Source: Larkinella insperata (GTDB lineage: Bacteria; Bacteroidota; Bacteroidia; Cytophagales; Spirosomataceae). From it: a stretch of DNA of 64,000 bases. Where the stretch lies: NCBI RefSeq assembly GCF_026248825.1, contig NZ_CP110973.1, forward strand, positions 5,787,501-5,851,500, written 5' to 3'. Below, piece by piece: positions 31,970 through 39,581 of the stretch. The position numbers and the translations under genes are program-made. The notes below the pieces were generated by a model that saw only the letters and a list, made by a program, of their open reading frames with translations, made no database searches and was not told the origin of the DNA. Position 1 is the first letter of the stretch. Every line of letters begins with the position of its first letter.

Positions 31970-34354
31970 ATGCGTCTGGATCGCCGTAAAAACCATTCAC
32001 CGCAATTCATACCTGTTTTGACTTCAACGCATTTCATTAAAAAAGCATCGGGTATTTTGGTCGTCAGCGGGCTGCTGGCAGGCTGTAAACCTTCGGCTCC
32101 GGTTGTCACCAAAGCCCCCGAACCGGTTATTCTTAAACTGGGAAACAAGTCGTTTACCACGGACGATTTTTTTCAGTCCTTTACCAAAAATCAGATCAAC
32201 GGCGATTCAACCCGGCGGACGGATCTGCGGGAATACATCGATTTGTTCACGAACCTGAAACTCAAAGTACTGGCTGCCGAACAGGAAGGCCGTGACACGA
32301 CGGAAGGATTTCGGGAGGAAATTGCCAGTTACCGCAAACAACTGGCTCAGTCGTATCTCAACGACAAAGAGATCATTGAACACCTGACGGCCGAAGCCTA
32401 CGAACGGCTGAAGGAAGAAATTAACGTTTCCCATATCCTGTTCGCGGTGGCCGAAGATGCGGCTCCGGCCGACACGCTGGCCGCTTACCAGGCGGCACTC
32501 GACGCGCGCAAACAACTGCTCGGCGGAACCGACTTTTCAACGGCCGCCCGGCAATACTCCAAAGACCCGACAGCGGCCACGAACGGCGGCAATCTGGGGT
32601 ATCTGACGGCTTTTCAGGTGGTGTATCCCATCGAAACCGCAGCGTACACCACCCCGGTCGGCAACATCTCCACGCCGGTCCGCTCCCGCTCGGGCTACCA
32701 CCTGGTTAAAGTGATCGACAAACGACCCAGCCGGGGCAAAGTCCAGGTAGCCCACATTTTGGTGCGGGTGAGCCCCAGCGCGGCCGCTTCGGGGAGTGGC
32801 GACGAAGGGCAAAAAGCCGCCAAAGCCCGGATCGACGAAGTGTATGACCGACTGGAAAAAGGGGAATCGTTTGATCTGCTGGCCAAAGAATTCTCCGACG
32901 ATCGTGAATCGCGCAACGCCGGGGGCGTTTTGCCGGTCTTTGGAGTGGGACAGATGGTTCAGCCGTTTGAGGAAGCCGCCTACAGCCTGACCCGTCCCGG
33001 CAGTTATTCGAAGCCGTTCCAGAGCAATTATGGCTGGCACATTGTCCGGCTGATCGAACGCCAGCCACTGGAACCGTTTGAATCCCTGGCGTCCACCTTG
33101 CGGCAGAAAGTAGTGACTGACACGCGGGGCGAAATCGTCCGGAAAACCCTGGTGGAACGGCTGCGCAAAACTTATACGGTAACCGAATCGCCGGAGGTGC
33201 TGGCTAAAACGCTGGCGCTGGCCGACAGCAGTTTGCTGGCGGGTAAATGGAAAGTATCGGCGACCCTTGATCCGGTAATTGATAAAAAACCGATCGTGCT
33301 CGTCAATAAACAGCCCTACACGGCCAACGAATTTCTGGAAACCGTCGTCCGGCGGCAGCAACCGCGTCGGGGCCCGACCTCGTCGGCAGCGGTCCAGATG
33401 GAACGGCTGTTCCGGCGGTTTGTCGACGACAAGCTGATTGAGCAGGAAGAAGCCGGTCTGGAGAAGAAATACCCGGAATTCCGGGCGCTCATGAACGACA
33501 TCCGGGATGGTGTGTTGCTTTCGCAGGTCATGGAAACCAACGTCTGGGAAAAATCGCTGACGGACTCACTCGGCCAACGGGCTCACTACGAAGCCAGCAA
33601 GGAAAAATTCCGCTACGATCAGCGGGCGGTAGCCTCGGTACTGGTAACGCCCAACGACGAGATGCTGAAGCAGGCGTCGGAAATGCTGGCCAAAAGCCCG
33701 TACCAGCTCCGGCGGTCGGTGGCCGAATTGAATTACGGCGTCAACCAAAGCGCCCTGACGACCCAGCAGCGGGAATCGCTGTTTGATCTGCTGGTGCTGA
33801 TGATTAAAAACCCGGAATACCTCGTTGAGGTATCGGGTTCGGCGGATGGCACGGAGCGGGACACGGTTTCGGCCAGCCGGGTTCGGACAGTCGTTAATTT
33901 CCTGACGACGAACCGCATCCCGATTGTCCGGATTATGGAAAAGGATTATGGCAAGTTCCGGCCCGGAGCCCTGGGTGGCAAAGGCAAAAATGATAAGGCC
34001 CGGCGGGTGACTTTTCAACTGTTCTCAACATCTAAACAGGACGTTGAAAAGGTATTGAACTCGAAAGAACCGGGGGCCGTTAAGCTAACGGAAGGCATTT
34101 TTGCCAAAGGCACGAATCCGTACCTGGATGCCGTAGAATGGAAGCCGGGTAGCACCACGCTCCGGCGCGACGGGAAGGTGGTGAAGGTCACCATTGACCG
34201 GATTGACCCACCCCGGATTAAAACCTTCGAGGAAGCCCGTGGGGCGGTGATTAACGAATACCAGGCCATCCTGGAAAAGCAGTGGCTCGACCGGCTGAGA
34301 CAACAATATCCGGTGCAGCTGAACGAGGAGGAAGTGCGTAAGCTTGCCAAATAA
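31970..34354 (+). CDS. Parvulin-type peptidyl-prolyl isomerase lipoprotein with two PpiC domains
   Basis: Up to 794 residues. The ATG at 31970 gives a lipobox Cys at residue 39 ('SGILVVSGLLAGC'), a long n-region; a TTG at 32018 would put the Cys at 23, closer to normal, so the start is not settled. An N-terminal SurA-like helical region is followed by two parvulin domains: 'INVSHILFAVAEDAAPADT' to 'SRSGYHLVKVIDKRPS' (about 147-250) and 'KVQVAHILVRVSPSAA' to 'SNYGWHIVRLIERQPL' (about 255-370). The C-terminal half is helical with a final 'LEKQWLDRLRQQYPVQLNEE'. It should assist folding of outer-membrane proteins in the periplasm. A SurA homologue follows 100 bp downstream, forming a chaperone pair. 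Confidence 0.9.
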   Translation: MRLDRRKNHSPQFIPVLTSTHFIKKASGILVVSGLLAGCKPSAPVVTKAPEPVILKLGNKSFTTDDFFQSFTKNQINGDSTRRTDLREYIDLFTNLKLKVLAAEQEGRDTTEGFREEIASYRKQLAQSYLNDKEIIEHLTAEAYERLKEEINVSHILFAVAEDAAPADTLAAYQAALDARKQLLGGTDFSTAARQYSKDPTAATNGGNLGYLTAFQVVYPIETAAYTTPVGNISTPVRSRSGYHLVKVIDKRPSRGKVQVAHILVRVSPSAAASGSGDEGQKAAKARIDEVYDRLEKGESFDLLAKEFSDDRESRNAGGVLPVFGVGQMVQPFEEAAYSLTRPGSYSKPFQSNYGWHIVRLIERQPLEPFESLASTLRQKVVTDTRGEIVRKTLVERLRKTYTVTESPEVLAKTLALADSSLLAGKWKVSATLDPVIDKKPIVLVNKQPYTANEFLETVVRRQQPRRGPTSSAAVQMERLFRRFVDDKLIEQEEAGLEKKYPEFRALMNDIRDGVLLSQVMETNVWEKSLTDSLGQRAHYEASKEKFRYDQRAVASVLVTPNDEMLKQASEMLAKSPYQLRRSVAELNYGVNQSALTTQQRESLFDLLVLMIKNPEYLVEVSGSADGTERDTVSASRVRTVVNFLTTNRIPIVRIMEKDYGKFRPGALGGKGKNDKARRVTFQLFSTSKQDVEKVLNSKEPGAVKLTEGIFAKGTNPYLDAVEWKPGSTTLRRDGKVVKVTIDRIDPPRIKTFEEARGAVINEYQAILEKQWLDRLRQQYPVQLNEEEVRKLAK

Positions 34355-34454
34355 GCCGCTGATTAACATCATTTAACAGTTTCGCGCGTTGGGCATGTCA
34401 ATAAATCCTGCCGAAATACGTAATATTGAATAATAAACCTGAATAAAGTTTTTA

Positions 34455-35816
34455 ATGAAATCAACCATTCTCTCCTCCTTTGCGCTGACGGTGTTGCTGG
34501 CTCTGGTAACGTCGACCGGTTTCTCGCAGGGAAAAGGGGTCAGTTTGAACAAGATCATTGCGAAAATTGACAACTACTACGTGCTGAAATCGGATCTGGA
34601 GCAAACCCGCCAGTCATACGCGCAGCAAAACCAGAAGGCCCCGGCCGACTGCCAGATTCTGGAAAGTCTGGTGGTTCAGAAGGTGCTGCTGGCAAAAGCC
34701 GAAATTGACTCCGTAGCCGTCGAAGACAAGATCATCGACAACCAGATGGACAGCCGGATGTCGTACATGATTCAACAGTTCGGTTCGGAGAAAAACCTGG
34801 TGGAAGCCTACGGAAAAAGCATCGAAGCCCTCAAAAGCGAATTGCGCTCGGAAGTGAAAGAGCAGATGCTCGGTCAGCGGATGCAGTCCAAAATTACCGA
34901 TGAAGTAAAGGTAAGCCCGAACGAAGTCCGGAAGTTTTTCAACGGTATCCCGAAAGACAGCCTGCCCTATATCCCGGCGGAAGTTGAAATCGGGCACATT
35001 GTCCGCTTGGCGAAAGTCACCAAAGAACAGCGTGAAGACCTGCGCAAACGCCTGCTGGCGCTGAAAGAACGCGTTGAAAAAGGCGAAGACTTTGCCAAGC
35101 TGGCCACGGAGTTTTCGGAAGACGTAGGCTCGGCCCAGAAAGGCGGTGACCTCGGGTTTGCCAAACGGGGCCAGATGGTTTCCGAATTTGAAGGAGCCGC
35201 CCTGAAGCTGAAACCCAACGAAATGTCGGACATTATCGAGTCGGAATTTGGTCTTCACCTGATCCAGCTTATTGAGGTGCGCGGGGCAGAATACCACGCC
35301 CGGCACATCCTGCTGCGGCCCGATTACAACCGGCTCGACCTGACCGAACCCCGGCGGTTTCTGGATAGCCTGCGCACGCTGATTCAGGCCGATACCGTCA
35401 AATTCGAAAAAGCCGCCAAGGACTTCTCGGAAGACAAAGCCACGGCCGACGCGGGCGGTATCATCCGCGATCCGCAGTCCAACAGCGCGCTTCAGCCGCT
35501 GGATCAAAACATGGACTATACGTTGTACATGACGCTCGACACCATGAAAGTTGGCACCATCAGCCAGCCGATGGACTACCGTCTGGAAGATGGTAAAACG
35601 GCGGTGCGGCTGCTGTACTTCAAGCGGAAAGTTCCTCCGCACACGGCCAGTCTAAAAGATGATTACGAAAAAATCGCCAACATCGTCATGGCCAACAAGA
35701 AGAATAAAGCCATCGACGAATGGTTCAAGAAAGCCGTCAGCGATGTCTACATCAACGTTGACCCCGAATACCAGAGCTGTCGAATTTTTGGTTCGGATCG
35801 AACCGAAGGACCGTAA
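34455..35816 (+). CDS. surA: Peptidyl-prolyl cis-trans isomerase SurA-like
   Basis: 453 residues, the usual length of SurA. Signal peptide ends at 'TSTGFSQ'. SurA N-terminal chaperone module: 'LNKIIAKIDNYYVLKSDLEQ' at ~31-50 and the helical 'DCQILESLVVQKVLLAKAEI'. First parvulin domain around 170-280 ('VEIGHIVRLAKVTKEQREDL', 'DVGSAQKGGDLGFAKRGQMV', 'SEFGLHLIQLIEVRG'), second around 280-385 ('YHARHILLRPDYNRLD', 'FSEDKATADAGGIIRDPQSN', with a less typical C-terminal end). It chaperones outer-membrane beta-barrels, consistent with the many barrels in this window. Located between the lipoprotein isomerase and moxR, an order that is repeated in other Bacteroidota. Confidence 0.9.
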   Translation: MKSTILSSFALTVLLALVTSTGFSQGKGVSLNKIIAKIDNYYVLKSDLEQTRQSYAQQNQKAPADCQILESLVVQKVLLAKAEIDSVAVEDKIIDNQMDSRMSYMIQQFGSEKNLVEAYGKSIEALKSELRSEVKEQMLGQRMQSKITDEVKVSPNEVRKFFNGIPKDSLPYIPAEVEIGHIVRLAKVTKEQREDLRKRLLALKERVEKGEDFAKLATEFSEDVGSAQKGGDLGFAKRGQMVSEFEGAALKLKPNEMSDIIESEFGLHLIQLIEVRGAEYHARHILLRPDYNRLDLTEPRRFLDSLRTLIQADTVKFEKAAKDFSEDKATADAGGIIRDPQSNSALQPLDQNMDYTLYMTLDTMKVGTISQPMDYRLEDGKTAVRLLYFKRKVPPHTASLKDDYEKIANIVMANKKNKAIDEWFKKAVSDVYINVDPEYQSCRIFGSDRTEGP

Positions 35817-35864
35817 AAGAAGTAAAAGTTGAAAATTAAAAGCTATGAGTTGGATGAAGCGCGC

Positions 35865-35906
35865 TAACTCTTACCTTTTAACTCGTAACTCATAACTCTT
35901 AACTCC
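35865..35906 (+). repeat. Tandem heptamer TAACTCN directly upstream of moxR
   Basis: TAACTC occurs at 35865, 35879, 35886, 35893 and 35900, exactly 7 or 14 bp apart; the missing phase position 35872 reads TACCTT. This gives six in-phase heptads, ending 8 bp before the GTG start of moxR. A complementary GAGTT at ~35848 lets part of the tract fold back. Function unknown. Confidence 0.7.
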
Positions 35907-35913
35907 TCTGCTT

Positions 35914-36879
35914 GTGGTACAGTATAATTCTGACGTTGCGGCTGCTGAAGCGCTGAATGAAGCGTATAAAAAATTAACCGGAGAAATTTCGAAAGTGGTC
36001 ATTGGACAGGAGGAAACCGTCCGGCTTCTGCTGACGGCCATCTTCTGTCAGGGGCATTGTTTGCTCGTAGGGGTGCCGGGTCTGGCCAAAACCCTGCTGA
36101 TTCAAACCATCGCCGGGGCGCTCGATCTGAGCTTCAACCGGATTCAGTTTACGCCGGACCTGATGCCGTCCGACATTCTGGGTTCCGAAACGCTCGATCA
36201 GGACCGCCGTTTCAAGTTTATTCAGGGGCCGGTTTTTGCCAATATCATTCTGGCCGATGAGATCAACCGGACCCCGCCTAAAACGCAGTCGGCGCTGCTG
36301 GAAGCCATGCAGGAATACGCCGTGACCATTGCCGGGCAAAAGTATCCGCTCAGCCGCCCGTTCTTTGTTCTGGCAACTCAGAACCCCATCGAACAGGAAG
36401 GAACCTATCCCCTGCCCGAAGCGCAGCTGGACCGGTTTATGTTCAATGTTTTTCTGGATTATCCCTCGTACCAGTCGGAGCTGGATATTGTTAAATCCAC
36501 GACATCCGACGAACGGTATCAGGTCAAGAAAGTGATTTCCGGCGACGAAATTATGGCCTTCCAGCACCTTGTTCGCCGGGTGCCGGTAGTTGATAATGTG
36601 GTCGAGTACGCCGTGAAACTGGTGCACAAAACCCGCCCGAATACCGAACTGGCGTCTCCGGATGCCAATACGTATTTGGAATGGGGAGCGGGTCCGCGGG
36701 CGTCGCAGTCGCTGATTCTGGCAGCTAAATGCAATGCCCTGCTAAACGGCAAATATTCGCCCGATATTGAAGACGTGCGGGCGGTGACCTACCCCATTCT
36801 TCGTCACCGGGTTGTCCGGAACTTCAAGGCCGAAGCCGAGGGCATTTCCATCGATCAGCTGATCAAACGACTTCTGTAA
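35914..36879 (+). CDS. MoxR family AAA+ ATPase
   Basis: 321 residues from a GTG codon; no ATG upstream in frame before the SurA stop. AAA_3 core: Walker A 'LVGVPGLAKTLLI' (~50-62), Walker B 'IILADEINRTPPKTQSALLE' (~111-130), sensor 1 'FFVLATQNPIEQEG' (~150-163), arginine finger in 'AQLDRFMFNVFLDYP' and sensor 2/lid 'WGAGPRASQSLILAAKCNAL' (~250-269). MoxR ATPases act as chaperones that assemble or activate partner proteins, typically encoded next to DUF58 and von Willebrand factor A genes. Here none follows: the next gene is an S41 protease after a terminator. The gene is preceded by the tandem heptamer tract and followed by a strong hairpin. Confidence 0.92.
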   Translation: MVQYNSDVAAAEALNEAYKKLTGEISKVVIGQEETVRLLLTAIFCQGHCLLVGVPGLAKTLLIQTIAGALDLSFNRIQFTPDLMPSDILGSETLDQDRRFKFIQGPVFANIILADEINRTPPKTQSALLEAMQEYAVTIAGQKYPLSRPFFVLATQNPIEQEGTYPLPEAQLDRFMFNVFLDYPSYQSELDIVKSTTSDERYQVKKVISGDEIMAFQHLVRRVPVVDNVVEYAVKLVHKTRPNTELASPDANTYLEWGAGPRASQSLILAAKCNALLNGKYSPDIEDVRAVTYPILRHRVVRNFKAEAEGISIDQLIKRLL

Positions 36880-36933
36880 AACGGGAGCACACCGTGCGCT
36901 CTTCTGGTTTACATCCCATTTTTTCATTCTTGC

Positions 36934-36980
36934 CGGTAGCCGCTGACGGGTCTTTACAAACCACAGCGGCTATCGTTTTT
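36934..36980 (+). terminator. Intrinsic terminator of moxR
   Basis: CGGTAGCCGCTG (36934-36945) pairs with CAGCGGCTATCG (36964-36975) with one G-T pair, loop 18 nt, followed by a T5 run at 36976-36980. It lies 55 bp after the moxR stop. Confidence 0.8.
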
Positions 36981-37021
36981 CTAGTCTCTCCTATTTTTTT
37001 TGTAAAGCCTGCCTAGGTTCC

Positions 37022-38683
37022 ATGAGAGTCATTTCCGTCTGGTTCTGCTTTGTCCTCGTTTCATTCACCGCCCACGCCCAATCGCCCGGCTCCCTCGAAC
37101 AAACGGACGCTTATATCAAAATCTGGGGATTGCTCAAGTATTATCACCCCACCGTCTGCGCAGGTTCGCTCAACTGGGATTCGGTTTTCGTCGCCCAGCT
37201 TCCACAGGTCACCACCGCGACCTCCCCGGATCAGTTCAACCAGCAAATGACCGACTGGATTCGTTCGCTGGGCGATCTAAGCACCCGCCCGGCTCTCCCG
37301 ACAGAATACGACCGGCAAATTAACTTTAATCAACCCCACGACTGGTTTGCATCCACGCCGATTCTGTCAACCGCAACCGTTGCGCTCCTGAAGGACGTGG
37401 TCCGTTACCGCCATACCGGCCCAAAACAGTACGTTAAAATTCAATCACCAGGGATTGCCGTCGTGCAAAACGAACAGCCTTACGCTGATATCGCCTATCC
37501 CACCGAAAGCTACCGTTTACTGGCTCTGGCCCGTTACTGGAACATCATTGCATACTTTTTTCCGTACCGGTACCTGACCGATCAACCCTGGAACGAGGTG
37601 CTGACAACCCTGATTCCGCCGATCCGGGACGCTAAAAACGCAACGGCGTACCTGCAAACCCTGCGCGTCCTGGCGGCCAAGGTGAACGACAGCCACTCCC
37701 GAATGATTGGCAACCCGCACCGGGTGAAGGTGCTTGAAGAGGCTAATTTCTATCTGCCCATCCAGGCGACGGTCATCGACCGAAAACTGGTTATTACCGG
37801 TTTCAGGCATCCGGCGACAGCTGAGTCGCTGGGGTTGCAGCCCGGTGATGCCATTCTGACAATTGATCAGGACTCCATTCCGTCCCGAATTGCCCGGTAT
37901 GCTCCTTTGCTTGGCGCTTCCAACCAGGCCGTCGTTCACCGGGATGTTGCGGAGTATCTAATCTGGCAGGCCACTGACAGCGCAGTGGTTACTTTCCAGC
38001 GGGGCAATCAGCTTCTAAACCGGACCGTTCGGCTGGCCACTCTTGGGGAGTTCCGGGATGAAGGCAATCCGGTTTCCTCCAAACCCGCCTATTCTATTCT
38101 AGCAGAAAACGTTGGCTACATCAACATCGGCCAGCTGGAGGCTTCCCAGGTCAAGAAAATTTTCCGCAAACTGAAGAAAACCCAGGGACTGATCATCGAC
38201 CTGCGCACCTATCCGAAATCGTTCTTGAGTTACCCCAAACTCTGCAACTGCCTGAGTACAGCTTCGACTCGCTTTGTCAAGTACCTCTATCCCAATCTGA
38301 GTTACCCGGGCACTTTCCGGGCTTCGGTAAACTACTGCGGACAGCAACGGGATCGTCCGCCCTACGCGGGTAAAATTGCAATTCTCGTTAATGAATACAC
38401 CCAAAGCATGGGCGAATTTTTCGCGATGGCTTTCCGAACGCTGCCGCGATCAACCATAATCGGCAGCCAAACGGCGGGCGCAGACGGCGATATTACGACC
38501 ATTCCGCTGCCCGGCGGCTACCGTGTCCTCATGACGGGCTCGGGTATTTATTACCCCGATATGCGGCCGACCCAGCGCATCGGCATTGTTGCGGACCGGG
38601 CTGTTGCCCCAACCATCGAAGGCATCCGGCAGGGTAGGGATGAAATCCTTGAGCGCGCCATGCACTACCTGAAAGAACCCTGA
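37022..38683 (+). CDS. S41 family peptidase (C-terminal processing protease-like)
   Basis: 553 residues. Signal peptide 1-20 ending TAHAQ. The N-terminal ~250 residues are helical with the 'YIKIWGLLKYYHP' opening seen in Bacteroidota S41 proteins; the segment 'LRVLAAKVNDSHSRM' corresponds to the family's VxDxH element. A PDZ-like domain follows ('ATAESLGLQPGDAILTID'), then the protease domain: 'VGYINIGQLEAS', 'GLIIDLRTYP', and the catalytic Ser462 in 'VNEYTQSMGEFFAMAF', ending with 'TAGADGDITTIPLPGGY'. The usual lysine partner ~25 residues after the Ser is not obvious, so the dyad needs checking. It likely cleaves proteins in the periplasm. Confidence 0.87.
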   Translation: MRVISVWFCFVLVSFTAHAQSPGSLEQTDAYIKIWGLLKYYHPTVCAGSLNWDSVFVAQLPQVTTATSPDQFNQQMTDWIRSLGDLSTRPALPTEYDRQINFNQPHDWFASTPILSTATVALLKDVVRYRHTGPKQYVKIQSPGIAVVQNEQPYADIAYPTESYRLLALARYWNIIAYFFPYRYLTDQPWNEVLTTLIPPIRDAKNATAYLQTLRVLAAKVNDSHSRMIGNPHRVKVLEEANFYLPIQATVIDRKLVITGFRHPATAESLGLQPGDAILTIDQDSIPSRIARYAPLLGASNQAVVHRDVAEYLIWQATDSAVVTFQRGNQLLNRTVRLATLGEFRDEGNPVSSKPAYSILAENVGYINIGQLEASQVKKIFRKLKKTQGLIIDLRTYPKSFLSYPKLCNCLSTASTRFVKYLYPNLSYPGTFRASVNYCGQQRDRPPYAGKIAILVNEYTQSMGEFFAMAFRTLPRSTIIGSQTAGADGDITTIPLPGGYRVLMTGSGIYYPDMRPTQRIGIVADRAVAPTIEGIRQGRDEILERAMHYLKEP

Positions 38684-38785
38684 CAATAAGCTGGTGCACA
38701 ACCGGTAACTAATTCCTGCTTCGTTTTTGACGACCGGACGACTTTTTTATACTATACTTCGTTCGTGTGACCAAAATTCATTTTC

Positions 38786-39556
38786 ATGAAACAGGCAGAA
38801 CTAGCGGCATTTGCTAGCCGATATCCGCCCCTTGCGGCCGGTTTCATTGTTTTCTTCGAACTAAGCAATGCCGCAATCGGCCTGATCATGGGCAGTTCGC
38901 TGCTGGCCGAACAACCGGGCTGGCGGCTGGCGGCTCTGCTGGCGGGCCTGGTTGCCAGTCGGGCTTTATTCAGCCAGTACGTGGCCTGTCAGCGTCCCGA
39001 TCTGCCTTCGAGGGCTCGGTTCCGGTTTCAAAAATCGAGTTTTTTCCTTCTTTTCGTCATCAACTTCCTGGTTTATGGTGTTGCCGGTGGCATCAGTGGC
39101 CGGGCCGTTATTCACCCTGAGCCGTCGGTTAGCTTGTCGAGTAAAGCGGTTTATTTTTCTGAAAGCAGTCGAAAAGACTCCCTAACAAAAACCAGTTCGG
39201 TGGCACCGCTCAGCCAAACGGACCCGACGCCCCGAGAAGCCCCCCACACCGGGACCAAAGTCGTTTACGTCCTCCTGTTTCTGGCGGGTGCTTTTTTAGC
39301 CCTCTTGTCCAGCGGGTTGGCCTGTCGTCTAGCCTGCTCAAATCACGGGTTTGCCGCGGTTATGGTTGGTTTGCTGGGAGCAGGAATCCTGGCGGGCGGA
39401 ATTTATTTTCTAGGTCGGGCTTTCACCAAAAACATGAAACTTTACCGGGAAATGACCCGAACCGAGCGCCAGCGGGAGAAACGACGCCTGGGGCGCACCC
39501 TGCTGATAACCCTGGCCGGAACGGTTCTGTTTTTCTTCCTGGGTACCATTTTATAG
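38786..39556 (+). CDS. Hypothetical integral membrane protein
   Basis: 256 residues. About five or six hydrophobic segments: ~14-34, ~43-60, ~84-105 ('SFFLLFVINFLVYGVAGGIS'), ~160-180 ('VVYVLLFLAGAFLALLSSGL'), ~190-213 ('AAVMVGLLGAGILAGGIYFL') and ~238-256 ('LLITLAGTVLFFFLGTIL'). Between the third and fourth lies a ~50-residue Ser/Thr-rich loop without conserved motif. A highly charged 'EMTRTERQREKRRLGR' precedes the last helix. Family not recognised; no enzyme motif. It stands between the protease and the TonB receptor on the same strand, 25 bp before the latter, so it may share its transcript. Confidence 0.72.
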   Translation: MKQAELAAFASRYPPLAAGFIVFFELSNAAIGLIMGSSLLAEQPGWRLAALLAGLVASRALFSQYVACQRPDLPSRARFRFQKSSFFLLFVINFLVYGVAGGISGRAVIHPEPSVSLSSKAVYFSESSRKDSLTKTSSVAPLSQTDPTPREAPHTGTKVVYVLLFLAGAFLALLSSGLACRLACSNHGFAAVMVGLLGAGILAGGIYFLGRAFTKNMKLYREMTRTERQREKRRLGRTLLITLAGTVLFFFLGTIL

Positions 39557-39581
39557 AGCCGATTTTCGAGCAACAACACGT

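Noticed and set aside
34614..35642. 342-codon open frame on the minus strand
   Set aside because: Antisense to the SurA-like gene, which has recognisable parvulin domains.
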